In this document: one piece after another, positions 1-8,288 of the stretch
Numbering within the stretch: position 1 is the stretch's first letter
Layout of the letters: each line of letters opens with the position of its first letter
Assembly: GCA_005223375.1 (NCBI GenBank)
Contig: RXOD01005126.1
Coordinates: 1 to 15,764 of the forward strand
Length of the DNA stretch: 15,764 bases
Direction: 5' to 3'
Origin: Amoebophrya sp. AT5.2
Lineage: Eukaryota; Sar; Dinophyceae; Syndiniales; Amoebophryaceae
Made by a program: the position numbers and the translations under genes
The notes under the pieces: model-generated
Databases searched by the model: none
The model's input: only the letters and a program-made list of their open reading frames with translations
What the model was told of the DNA's origin: nothing

Positions 1-1293
1 AAGTGGACGAAGTGGAGGACGTATTAGAGTTGGATTTTTCGGTGCGTGACTGAGGTAGCTAAGTAGCCTGTGTGGAAGAAAAGTCCTCCGAAGAAATGGT
101 CCGCCCCTATTGCGCTTTGCACGAGCCCATGTACCATAGACCAAAGCTGTGCAACTAGTACGTCGGAAGGTGATCATACTGCGACAGCACGAGACTGGTC
201 GCCGTGTTCCAGTGGGAATCTTTAGAATTGTTAAAAATTAAAATCAAAATCGGACCAGGTCCACCAGCTCGTCCACGACGTGATTGCCAGTGCGTGCAAG
301 ACGGTGGACGACGCCTTCGAGGTTTCGATCCGCAATCCGCACGCCGTCACGAACCCCCACGAACTGTACAGCACGTCGCTGGACACGAGCAGCGCGCCGG
401 TCGTGAACGTCGCCCCCCACACGAGCTCCTCCGGGTGTGCGGCTGTGTTTTGCCTTTTGCTCGGTTCTTCGCTCTACACCGCCTGCGTCGGCGACAGCCG
501 CGCCGTGCTGTCCCGGAACCGCGTGGCCTACGACCTCTCTTGGGACCATCGCCCCGACCGCGAGGACGAGAAGAAGCGTATCCTCGACAGCGGCGGCTTC
601 GTCAGCTTCTCGCGGGTGCTGGGCCGGCTAGCCGTGTCGCGCGCGTTCGGGGACTTTGAGTACAAGTCGCTGGAGCACACGAAGGGCCCGCTCGTGATCG
701 CGGAGCCCGAAACTAGGTACACCGAAGTGAACAACGGCGGCTTGGATAATGATCACTCCGGGAGTTCAACATCGTCTTCGTCGTCCAGGCAGAAGCTGGG
801 GATTCTGGATAACGACGACGAGTTTTTGATCCTGGCCTGCGACGGTCTGTGGGACGTGATGAAGTCGCAGGAAGCGGTGGACTTCGTCTGGAAGATGCGC
901 GTAACCGGGCAGCGGCCGGTCGAGCACTTGACACCCGCACAGCGACAAGAGCAACAGCAGCAGCAGGAAGTAGTAGCGACAGCTACGGTGACTGAGGACA
1001 CCACGGATCCGGAAGAGATCGCTAAGGCGCTCGTGCACGAGGCGATTCACGTGCGCAAGTCCCGCGACAACGTCAGCTGCGTCGTGGTGTTTCTGCAGAA
1101 CGCTATCCGATCCCCGCCAGCTACATCGGCGGCGCAGCGTGGTCCCGCGGCGGGGGTCCCGGCGGTGGTGCGCCTGGCCGACTTGGAAGCGCCGGGTGGA
1201 GGTCCTGCGGCGGTCCGCGGAGGAGGAGATCAGGAGGAGATCAGAAGCGGTGGACTAGGGGGCTTGCCGGAGGGGGTGGAGGCGGTAGACTGA
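1..1293 (+). CDS. PP2C-family Ser/Thr protein phosphatase, 3' part of gene (5' end outside window)
   Basis: Metal-dependent protein phosphatase (PPM/PP2C family), which removes phosphate from Ser/Thr. The likely structure is an exon ending near base 41 (frame reading VDEVEDVLELDFS), a GT-AG intron 42-258, and a last exon 259-1293 with a TGA stop. The joined frame is phase 0. Family motifs seen in order: SSGCAAVF (about 430), YTACVGDSRAVLS (about 475-515), DHRPDREDE with RILDSGGFV (about 545-602), RVLGRLAVSRAFGD (about 613-655), LACDGLWDVM (Asp codon 841-843, the metal-binding DG motif) and SRDNVSCVVVF (Asp codon 1066-1068, a second metal ligand). The N-terminal DGHGG motif is not present and should lie upstream of the window. 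A Ser-rich insert (about 755-790), a short polyQ run (about 950-967) and a Gly/Ala-rich tail after 1110 are lineage-specific additions. Catalysis is well supported; substrate and location are unknown. Confidence 0.9.
42..258 (+). other. Probable GT-AG intron in the PP2C gene
   Basis: The frame ending at base 41 hits a stop (tga, 51-53) just after a good donor, GTGCGT. The downstream exon frame has a stop at 232-234, and GGACCAG at 252-258 is the first acceptor after it. Joining 41 to 259 keeps phase 0. The interior is AT-rich near the acceptor and has stops in all frames. I see no inverted-repeat ends, so this looks like an ordinary spliceosomal intron. The exact ends are inferred. Confidence 0.5.
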
Positions 1294-2054
1294 GCAGCGC
1301 GGAAAATAACCAGTCCGTCACGAGCTGATGAACCGACACTTCTGAAGCGAGGGACCTACTGGCGGGGGCGCAAGTCCTTTTCTCCCGATGCGGCTGCGCT
1401 GCGAGTGATTTTTTTGAAGCAGCAAACACGGAGATGTGAAACCAGCGTGAATAGTACAGACACAGTCGGGTTCGGGACGCCCGTCCGAGGCGGAAATCGT
1501 GGAGGCGGACCGAGAAGCGGAAGGAGAGCCCGATTTGTTTTGGGAAAACGCAAGTGGAAAATCGCATACCCATCCATCATCTATCATAATCGCGGACATC
1601 TCAAAATATCCAATGCGCTCGAAGTGCTCGAAATTGCCTTGTCGCCAGCGTACCTCGCCAAGATTTTCGATTGCGTCGAAGTTTTACCAACGAAAATGTC
1701 CGGGGGGGGCAACCAGAGAAATATTTAATATTTGTTCGATTACTACGTCTACCTTGTGGGGATCCCCGTTACTGTCGTTCTTTCGGTATATGAAAATGAT
1801 GATGATCATCACCATTTCGTCGTGCTTCAAGGGTCGTCTCGGGCATGGGCGGATGCAAGTATAAAACGGATTCGGTTAATATTTGCGGGGACAAAGGCGC
1901 CACTCGTTTTGAATGTGATCACAAATAAGCTTTCTGCTTTTAGCTGCGTGGCGCGCACGCGGAGTGCTAGCGGCTAAAAGCAATGCCCAGGGCCATCGGA
2001 TAGCATTTAGAAAGTCGTTCCGCACACTCCGCACACCTACATGTACAGAGAGCT
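1294..2054. other. Intergenic spacer between the PP2C gene and the two-TM protein gene
   Basis: No convincing gene. The first part (to about 1560) is GC-rich. The middle (about 1560-1960) is clearly more AT-rich than the flanking genes and includes a near-palindromic AAATATTTAATATTT stretch near 1720-1735. The short open frames here have no protein-like composition and start in the middle of low-information sequence. It presumably holds the PP2C 3' UTR and the promoter and 5' UTR of the next gene. No recognisable promoter motif was found. Confidence 0.5.
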
Positions 2055-3623
2055 ATGTCGAGAACCGAAAAGTCTCCAGCTTCTCCACCGGGCGGGAGAC
2101 GCTGCGTGGTGGCCAAGCGGCTCGATCCAGCCGCTCTAGAACTAGCCGGAGATGTTGACGTTAAGGTGATCGGCTTTGGCCACGTAAAACGGAGGGCTCC
2201 CTGGACCCACCTCGCAGCCCCGGAGGCAAGTGGCAGCGATGTGGCCTCGGACGCGACGAGTTACGGCCTCTCAAGTTCGACAAGGGTTGGGTCAACCTTT
2301 TCGCAGGGAGCGTCCGGCTCGACCGCCACCCCGCAGTGCGGTCGCTCCTCGAGCGACGAGGAAGCGGCGGAAACGCGTCCTTTCCTGAAGAACACCGGTA
2401 GCAATAGCAGAAAGGAAGTCGTCGTGACCGTGCACCGAACGCCCCAGGTGCGGCAATCGACGCCAGAGCCGGAGCGGACAGGAACGGAACCTGCCGTAGC
2501 CCCGAAGCGACACGTCGTGGTCGGAGTGGAAAAAACAAGAATAAAGGTCCCGTCCCCCGCTCGCGATGCCTATGCTAACGGTAGTGGTACGACTACAAGT
2601 ACCACCAGCACAGGAAATACAAAGGCCGCGAAGATGAAAAACGCAGAATCGGGGAAATTTCTGCAGCGCCTCACAGAAATACTCGCCCTCGGCGTCGCCA
2701 GCAGCGCGCTTCTGATGATGGCGGCGCAGCTGGGGGCGTGGTTTTTCTCCCAGAACAAAGCAGAAGATCTCGTCCGCCACGAGATGACCCCACACCCGCC
2801 GCGCGATCGCGAATTTGACTGGCGGTTTTTCGGGGCGGTGTTTGGGGCGTACGTAGGAGGCATTGTAGTGTTCGTGCTCGTCACGGACCACGACGCGGAG
2901 GACCCACCCACAGCGGACGAAGACAGCGACGACTCAGCAACAGACATAGATCCCGTGCTGGAGCTGGTGCGGGGGTCGCAAAAAAAGTCGTCCACATCGT
3001 CCAGCTCTCCTCCCGGCAGAAGGAGTAGACCCACTTCCCCCGATCCTGTGCCTGTGTCCAGCACGCTTGCGCGTTCGCCCCGCCGGTACAATGCGCCGTC
3101 TGGTGCGCGAGCGTACGCGAACGGCGTAGTAGGAGGGAGCTCATCTGCATCTTCTTCGTCTTCTTCCGCGTCGAGTGGAGGTCAGAGGATCGGCTTCCAG
3201 CGGAGCACCGGGAATTGCCCGCCCTCAACAAAGGTGCTAAAGTGCTCCGCAGTCATAGGAGAAGACCAAGGAGACGAGGGAGGAGTACAGGACGAAGCAG
3301 TTGTAGAAGAAGTACAGCAGGAGGAGGAGTGCGAATGCCGTCTTGCCGCCTCCGACGCCTGCGTGGATGTAGATGCGGACTGGGCGGAAGCGGAAGCGGA
3401 TGCGGATGACTTGAATTCAGATCCGGGTAAACGATACGATACTGACGGGTGGAGTAGTCTCACACCAGCCTCCGTGATGCCCTCCGCGTCCCCGAGCAAG
3501 GTACAGAGCAAAGCGGCCACAACGAGCAGTCAGGCGACGAAAAGCGCGCCCGGGAGCGGCTCGCCATCGCCTGTGGACAAGAGCAGAAAAGAGCGGCCAG
3601 GAGATCCTGCGGAAGGTTCATGA
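2055..3623 (+). CDS. Hypothetical two-pass membrane protein with long disordered flanks, 522 aa
   Basis: I do not recognise the family. The ATG at 2055 is the first in-frame start after a stop at 2001-2003, and the frame is open for 522 codons with no sign of an intron. Residues 1-200 are rich in Ser, Thr, Pro and Arg and predicted disordered. Two hydrophobic segments follow: about 208-231 (LALGVASSALLMMAAQLGAW) and about 257-276 (FFGAVFGAYVGGIVVFVLV), joined by a loop of about 25 residues containing HPPRDREFDWR. Just after the second segment comes an acidic patch (DHDAEDPPTADEDSDDSATD), then a Ser-rich, low-complexity tail of about 220 residues with acidic EEE/DADWAEAEADADD stretches. The layout suggests a membrane hairpin with both tails on the same side, likely cytosolic. 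There is no N-terminal signal peptide. Function unknown. Codon use matches the neighbouring genes. Confidence 0.75.
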   Translation: MSRTEKSPASPPGGRRCVVAKRLDPAALELAGDVDVKVIGFGHVKRRAPWTHLAAPEASGSDVASDATSYGLSSSTRVGSTFSQGASGSTATPQCGRSSSDEEAAETRPFLKNTGSNSRKEVVVTVHRTPQVRQSTPEPERTGTEPAVAPKRHVVVGVEKTRIKVPSPARDAYANGSGTTTSTTSTGNTKAAKMKNAESGKFLQRLTEILALGVASSALLMMAAQLGAWFFSQNKAEDLVRHEMTPHPPRDREFDWRFFGAVFGAYVGGIVVFVLVTDHDAEDPPTADEDSDDSATDIDPVLELVRGSQKKSSTSSSSPPGRRSRPTSPDPVPVSSTLARSPRRYNAPSGARAYANGVVGGSSSASSSSSSASSGGQRIGFQRSTGNCPPSTKVLKCSAVIGEDQGDEGGVQDEAVVEEVQQEEECECRLAASDACVDVDADWAEAEADADDLNSDPGKRYDTDGWSSLTPASVMPSASPSKVQSKAATTSSQATKSAPGSGSPSPVDKSRKERPGDPAEGS

Positions 3624-4784
3624 GCGCAGCTGTTTTTACTCCGGAAACGCTGTGACCGTCTACACTACCTATGTTGCTTTTAACCTCATTCGGAAAGCCA
3701 TTGTTCACGAAGATCTGCGATTCTATGCGAAGCACACCCACATGTTCACAATGTCGACTCGTCATTTATTGAGCTGCACACTCTTCATTGCGATTCTACT
3801 CGCTCTTCTTACTTTAGTTTACCTTTACACAGCATGCTTTACAGATGCCGGCCGCAGAACCAACATAACTGCTGCAGGCGCACATCAGAAGGACCCAGTA
3901 AATTCAAGGCGATGTATCATTGTATTTTGGTGAGGAAATACCATACAGTGGAAACATCAGAACGCGCAAGAGCAATTCTTGTCGATGCCTTGACGCACAG
4001 CATGCATGCGAACGGATGTTCTCTGCCGCCTCATCCTGTGGTCTGTGAAAAGCGATCAGCTGCGTATTCCCGACCCTCTGAAGCTCGCGAGACGACGTAG
4101 GCTAAGACGACTGCGTCAGAGGTGGCTGTTTTGCAATCAAACTGCACTTGTAGTGGAAAATTATAGCTCCAGATAGCGACACAAATTTCTCGTGCCGATC
4201 GTGTTTTTCTGCGTGCTGTAGCAGCTAGCGTGAGGAAGAGGATGCGCAAGTATTGATTGGCATTGGCTGGCCGATTAGACAAACACTTTCGTTCTTCTTG
4301 CTGCAGTGCACGCAGGAATTCCGCCAACGCAAACCACCTCACGTCACAAGTAGAACACGACAATGTCCCAGGAGAAGCGTGTGGGCTATTGGCCCTGAGG
4401 CTGCAACGAACTCGAAAACGTCTGCGTAGAAAAAACGTTTACGAAAAACGCCCTCGCGTTCGCAGGCCGCGAAGCGGAAGTGAAAGTGGAAGTGCGGAAG
4501 CGGCAGCGCGGGGAGCCACATAAACATTTGCAGACGCGGTGGCCGTCGGTCGCCTGGCCGCCGGTAACAACCATACCGTCTCGCGCTCCGGATAGGCACG
4601 AGCTGCGCGGCGCGCGGTGAGCTACAGCAGGAGGTGGTACTTACTGCTGCAGGCACACCTCCTCGCAGAGAGTTCCGCGCCATCGATCCTCATCCTCATC
4701 GCGCAGTGGAGTTCCGCGCAGCGGCCACATCCTCACCGCTTCCGGCGCAAAAAGCACTGCGGCACGAAGTAGCGAGCACCGAAA
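3624..4784. other. Intergenic spacer before the AP-3 mu gene
   Basis: A 1.16-kb stretch without a supportable gene, less GC-rich than the flanks. The last 160 bases before the AP-3 mu start contain an 8-bp inverted repeat (AGGAGGTG 4629-4636 and CACCTCCT 4656-4663) and an 11-base direct repeat GAGTTCCGCGC (4670-4680 and 4709-4719). A 63-codon ATG frame at 3742-3933 encodes a hydrophobic stretch but is not supported further. The spacer presumably contains the 3' UTR of the upstream gene and the 5' control region of the AP-3 mu gene. Confidence 0.5.
4629..4663. repeat. 8-bp inverted repeat upstream of the AP-3 mu gene
   Basis: AGGAGGTG at 4629-4636 is matched by its exact reverse complement CACCTCCT at 4656-4663, with a 19-base loop. 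It lies about 120 bases before the start codon at 4785. Could be chance, or a 5' UTR or promoter structure. Confidence 0.4.
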
Positions 4785-7709
4785 ATGATCGACTCTCTGT
4801 TCATCCTCTCCTCGACGGGGAGCTTTGTTGTGGAGAAGCACTACCAGCAGCAGGTGCCCCGCTCGGTCACAGAGCCTTTTCTCGAGTATCTCGAGACGAT
4901 ACGGAACAACCACCGGTCGCCGGACAAAAGGAAATCCTTCGCGAAAGGCTCCCTCGCCGCGCAAAACTCGCCGACCAAACCGAGACGAAGAAGGAGGGTC
5001 AACGCGAAAGTGGAAAGCAGGATAGTATTCAAGTTTACAGTGGTGCTTTATTTTCGAATGTAAATGTTGGGCAAGATGAACCAGGTCAGCAGTGCCTCTT
5101 CTGCAGACCACTCGATACCACCGGACCAGGTAGGCAGTCTGCACCAGATACCGAAGATATTACGGGCGGAGAACGATAAGATGGCGCTTATTCACATCTG
5201 CCGGGATCGCTTGGTGTACCTCGCCGTCGTCTCCAAGGAAGTGGCGCCATTGTATCGCCTTTCAGTAGTACAACTCATTCTCTCGCTCTCGTACATCGCT
5301 AGATCTGAGACCTCTCTACTGCCTTCATAATAGTGTCACTAACACCACTTCGTCATCGATATTACCATAACCATCCGCACCAGGTTGGTGATTGAGGTTC
5401 TCGCCAGTATCCACAAGGCGATTTGTCGGTACTGCTTCGCTTTGTCTGCGGAGACGACGCTCACGGACGACTTGCTGCGGCAGAACTTTTCCACCGTGTA
5501 CCTCTTGCTCGACGAGATGATCGACAGCAGCGGCGCACCGTTTTCCTTGGAACTGAACAACCTGGAAGCGATCATCGACCCGCCCTCCACACTGAAGAAA
5601 GTCACGCAAGTGGTCGCTGGGGGAAAACCCAACGTGGTGCGAAACGACGCGGTGGACCCGGCGCACAGACCAGGAAGAGGCGGTGGCGCGGGCGGCTTTG
5701 GGGATGGTGTGGCATCGATTGTGGCTTCGGATTCAAATTCATTTTGATCATGTTGGTACGCGGCCCATTTAGAAGTATGAACAGAAGCCGCTTCCGCTAC
5801 CGTAAATCGCACAGCACACCAAGAAGCGTACTATAATCAAACATCGTATTCGGAACCAATACCAAACCAATCGAAAGGCGGCGGGTACATCGCGGACACG
5901 TGGAATACGTTGTCTTCCACGCTGGGGGCGGCTCTCGGGTCAACCCCCACCAAGATCGGCGGCGCGTCGGACGAGGTGTGGTGGCGGAAGGCAGACGCTG
6001 TGTACACCACGAACGATTAAGTTGAATACTAAACGCAGGTTCCTGTGTCGATAGTTCCAGTTTTTGTGCTGGTTCCCGGCCCAGCCTATACTTTGCAGCC
6101 ATACAGCGATTCACTCGAGTGCCTGGCTACTGGTGTAGTCGGTTTAAAATCGGAAGAGAACCATAGGTGCGCCCGAGTGGACCCGTGTCAGCCACTTTGC
6201 GCTAGGTGATGAAAGACCATGCCCAATCGGCAATCGATGATCGCCATCGATCTGATAACCGAGGATCTGTAGACCGATAACGGCCAAGTCTAAGCCTCTG
6301 CCGTCGGACCTGGGTTTTTTCAACCTTCCGCTAAAACGAGATCTACATCGACACCGTCGAACGCGCGGACATGATCCTGGACGAGAATGGACTGATAATT
6401 GCGGGCGGGATCATTGGCGAGTTAATCTGCACGAGCAAGCTGTCCGGCGCGCAGCCGGAGGTGGCGATTTCGCTCCGGGAGCCACAGGTGCTGGAAAACG
6501 CCGCGTTTCACCCCTGCGTGAAATTGCCAAAGTTCGACCGCGACAAGGTTATGCCGATCTAGACGACCAGCGATGGTATAACGATGGGCAGTACTTGCTA
6601 CTAGTGCCTATGGGCATGGGGATGGGCCGATCAAGGCCGAGGTTTTGAACCGCCCGGCGTGAGGTTTAGCGATGCCTCATTGATGGGCTGGGGACCAGAT
6701 GAGACCGGCGGCACCAGAGCTATTGGGGGTAGAAGAGGGGCCCGGTCATGGCAAGCCAGTGGCTAGAAGGAGTAGGAGCCTGAAAGCAGGGCAAAAGAAC
6801 GAAGAGGCGCAGAGTGGTGCCGTACTCCTGTCGGCTGCAGGATGCAACGGCGCGAGCCCCATAGCCACAGTAAGCCGCCTTTGCGATCTTCTTTTTTTTT
6901 AGGACCATCGCAAAGGGGAACCTCGCGAGGAAGAGCCCACCAAAAATTATACCACCTGGTCCCGCCATAGAGGTGCTGTCCTTCGTCCCTCCGGACGGGC
7001 AGTTTCAACTCGCGTCGTACTGGCTGAACGACACGAACCTGAAGTTACCCTTTCACTTTCGAGGCGCTCTGCTCTACCACAGCGACAAAGGTGTACTCGA
7101 CATCGAAGTCAGCCCCCGACTCTCCATCACCAGGCAAAACAAGGTGCAGTAGCGCTACGAAGTGATCTTCCATCTTGATTTCAATTGAATTCTCGAGCCT
7201 TTGCCATATAGAGAACTATCTACTTAAGTAGCTACACAGCCGTCTTTATCTTTAAGACATCGGAATCAATCATGCTGGCTCCTCTGGTACCGAAGTGATC
7301 TGGTCTCATTCCAGTGATGGATCGCCACTAATCGGTTTATCAGGTAGTGGTCGAGAACTTCAAGATCGAGATCCGCGTGCCCGAGGCGATTTCCGGGGTC
7401 ACGTTCGATGACGACAAGGGCCGTTTCGACGAAAAGGGCCGGCTGATCGTGCTGGACGTGGGGAATCTTGAGTACAAAATGAACCTGAAGGCGGTGCTGC
7501 GTTACCAAACCTTGAAGAACAGCAACCAGCCGGACGTCCCGTGGGAGGAAAAGGCGGTCGCGCGGATCGACTACACCGTGCGCGGGTGGGCTATGAGCGC
7601 GATCCGCCTGGACTCGCTGGACGTCCTAAGCGTACAGTACACGCCCTACAAGGCGTGCCGGTACTCGGCGCACGGAGGAAGGCTGGAAATGCGACTGCTG
7701 AACAGCTAG
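4785..7709 (+). CDS. AP3M: AP-3 adaptor complex medium (mu) subunit, seven exons
   Basis: Mu subunit of the AP-3 coat, which selects YxxPhi-type cargo and sorts it from endosomes/Golgi to lysosome-related compartments. Proposed exons: 4785-4997, 5085-5251, 5384-5742, 5845-6016, 6340-6547, 6973-7143 and 7344-7709, giving about 551 aa (human AP3M1 is about 418). The N-terminal longin domain starts MIDSLFILSSTGSFVVEKHY, continues with MALIHICRDRLVYLAVV and EVAPLLVIEVLASI, then LLLDEMIDSSG and DPPSTLKKV. The mu-homology domain begins VWWRKADAVYTTNEIYIDTV, followed by LSGAQPEVAISL, AAFHPCVKL, VLSFVPPDGQFQLASYWL, and ends VQYTPYKACRYSAHGGRLEMRLL. All match AP-3 mu better than mu1 or mu2. Extra length comes from a basic linker after the first helix (KPRRRR) and a Gly-rich inter-domain linker. 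ATG 4785 aligns with the family N-terminus. Introns 1 and 3 have uncertain ends; the rest are fixed by homology. Confidence 0.93.
4998..5084 (+). other. AP-3 mu intron 1, probable GT-AG, ends uncertain
   Basis: Exons 1 and 2 are in the same frame but separated by a TAA at 5061-5063, so an intron of length divisible by 3 is needed. AGG|GTCAAC at 4998 and ACCAG|GTC at 5084 give an 87-base phase-0 intron with a GGTCA repeat at both ends (4997-5001 and 5084-5088). No inverted-repeat ends are seen. Later acceptors at 5147 or 5156, or a donor at 5010, are also frame-compatible, because this linker is not conserved in the family. Confidence 0.45.
5252..5383 (+). other. AP-3 mu intron 2, canonical GT-AG
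   Basis: GTATCG at 5252 to CACCAG at 5383 joins to give EVAPLLVIEVL, matching the human AP-3 mu sequence EVPPLFVIEFL with no gap. A branch-point-like CTAAC lies at 5339-5343, 40 bases before the acceptor. Length is 132 bases. There are no inverted-repeat ends. This intron shows that the same gene also uses ordinary spliceosomal signals. Confidence 0.85.
5743..5844 (+). mobile_element. AP-3 mu intron 3, introner-like: direct repeat plus inverted-repeat ends
   Basis: An intron is needed to skip the TGA at 5745-5747 and the TGA at 5778-5780. CAT occurs at 5740-5742 and 5842-5844. Immediately inside are inverted ends: TTTTGATCATGTTGGTACGC (5743-5762 region) against GTTTGATTATAGTACGC (reverse complement of the right end, 5826-5842). 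Removing 102 bases keeps the frame. An alternative pair of repeats, TTCGGA at 5726-5731 and 5849-5854 (123 bases, also in frame), encloses the same inverted ends. Neither placement uses GT-AG. A GT-AG solution, 5707-5784, also keeps the frame but ignores the inverted repeat. The linker is not conserved, so homology cannot decide. Confidence 0.5.
6017..6339 (+). mobile_element. AP-3 mu intron 4, introner-like, apparently non-GT-AG
   Basis: AACGA occurs at 6012-6016 and again at 6335-6339. Just inside, the left end TTAAGTTGAATACTAAACGC (continuing AGGTTCC to 6043) resembles the reverse complement of the right end (6306-6334), which contains GGTTGAAAAAACCCAGGTCC. Removing 323 bases joins YTTN to EIYIDTV, matching the conserved AP-3 mu sequence (YTNNEAYFDVV). 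Stops at 6018-6020 (exon 4 frame) and 6332-6334 (exon 5 frame) confine the ends. The only frame-keeping GT-AG alternative, 6000-6340, would delete VYTTNE, which the family conserves. Confidence 0.65.
6548..6972 (+). mobile_element. AP-3 mu intron 5, introner-like with AGGT duplication giving GT-AG
   Basis: AGGT is present at both junctions (6546-6549 and 6971-6974), so AAG|GT...AG|GTG is both a target-type duplication and a canonical GT-AG pair. The splice gives DKVLSFVPPDG, matching the human AP-3 mu sequence. The ends form a long imperfect inverted repeat: left 6550-6589 and right 6935-6969. For example, GACCAGCGATGGTATAACG on the left corresponds to GACCAGGTGGTATAATTTT on the reverse complement of the right. 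Length is 425 bases, the longest intron of the gene. The interior has no convincing open frame. Confidence 0.7.
7144..7343 (+). other. AP-3 mu intron 6, GT-AG, structured and possibly introner-derived
   Basis: AAG|GTGCAG at 7144 to TTATCAG|GTAGTG at 7343 joins NK to VVVENFKIEI in frame. AGGT is present at both junctions, as for intron 5. Inside are a perfect 12-bp palindrome CTACTTAAGTAG (7220-7231, close to the centre), an 11-base direct repeat CGAAGTGATCT (7158-7168 and 7291-7301), and a weak inverted match between the end regions (around TTCCATC near 7170 and GATGGATC near 7317). The inverted ends are much weaker than in introns 3-5. Confidence 0.65.
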
Positions 7710-8288
7710 CGAGGAGGAAGGATCTCGATATCGATAGCGGTATTTGGGGGGACAAAGTGAAAGTACACTCATATCGATGGCCGAAGAAGACGGACAAGTT
7801 AGAGTTACCAGCGCAGGCCGCGCTTGGTGTCGGACGGAAAAAAAAATTCTCGCTGCTGCTTACTTTCGCGGGAGACAAATTGACGCACTGGCCATGGCGA
7901 TTTCGACGAAACGAGGAAACAGAAATTGTGCCGCCGGGTGCTTATCTTTCTTTGGCTTTGGGTATTGGAATGCATGGTAAAGCGCTGGGCACGGCGTGCC
8001 GGACGGCGTGGCTGTGCGGCGTGATGCAAGTATTGCAATTGTTTGCTCGTTCGATCGAGTCACAGAGAACGAGCGAACTCAAACCGCATCAGAAAAAGGG
8101 CTGCGAGAGGTCATTCAGACCCATGTGCGTGGTGAGGTGCACATTTGCGGGCTTGATCATACATCACCGTCGTGAATTAGTAGCGAGCGACACTCAAACT
8201 CAATCTGATCGCGCCAGCAAATCGAATTCTGGGAAAAGGTAGAACTAGCAGACGCTCTACCCGGTATAATACCGTATATTGCAACAGG
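7710..8288. other. Intergenic spacer between AP-3 mu and the 770-aa gene
   Basis: 579 bases with no supportable gene. Longer frames here are extensions of the wrong frame of AP-3 mu exon 7. The spacer should contain the AP-3 mu 3' UTR and the next gene's 5' region. The last 30 bases before the ATG at 8289 contain an 11-base inverted repeat, GGTATAATACC (8263-8273). Confidence 0.5.
8263..8273. repeat. Short inverted repeat just upstream of the 8289 start
   Basis: GGTAT-A-ATACC is a perfect inverted repeat with a one-base centre, 15 bases before the ATG. It is AT-rich at the centre and followed by GTATATT. Could be a binding site, an initiator-like element, or chance. Confidence 0.3.

Noticed and set aside
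3742..3933. A 63-codon ATG frame with a hydrophobic stretch (LLSCTLFIAILLALLTLVYL) in the spacer before AP-3 mu.
   Set aside because: Short, in a low-GC spacer, with no conserved motif and composition unlike neighbouring genes. Hydrophobic frames arise easily from T-rich DNA.
4634..5179. A 181-codon plus-strand frame overlapping AP-3 mu exons 1 and 2.
   Set aside because: AP-3 mu homology fixes a different frame through the same DNA, so this is a shadow.
6550..6969. Possible small gene inside intron 5 (for example a 6699-6902 plus or 6720-6968 minus frame) that might encode a transposase fragment.
   Set aside because: The frames are too short and show no transposase motif. The intron looks non-coding, as expected for a non-autonomous element.
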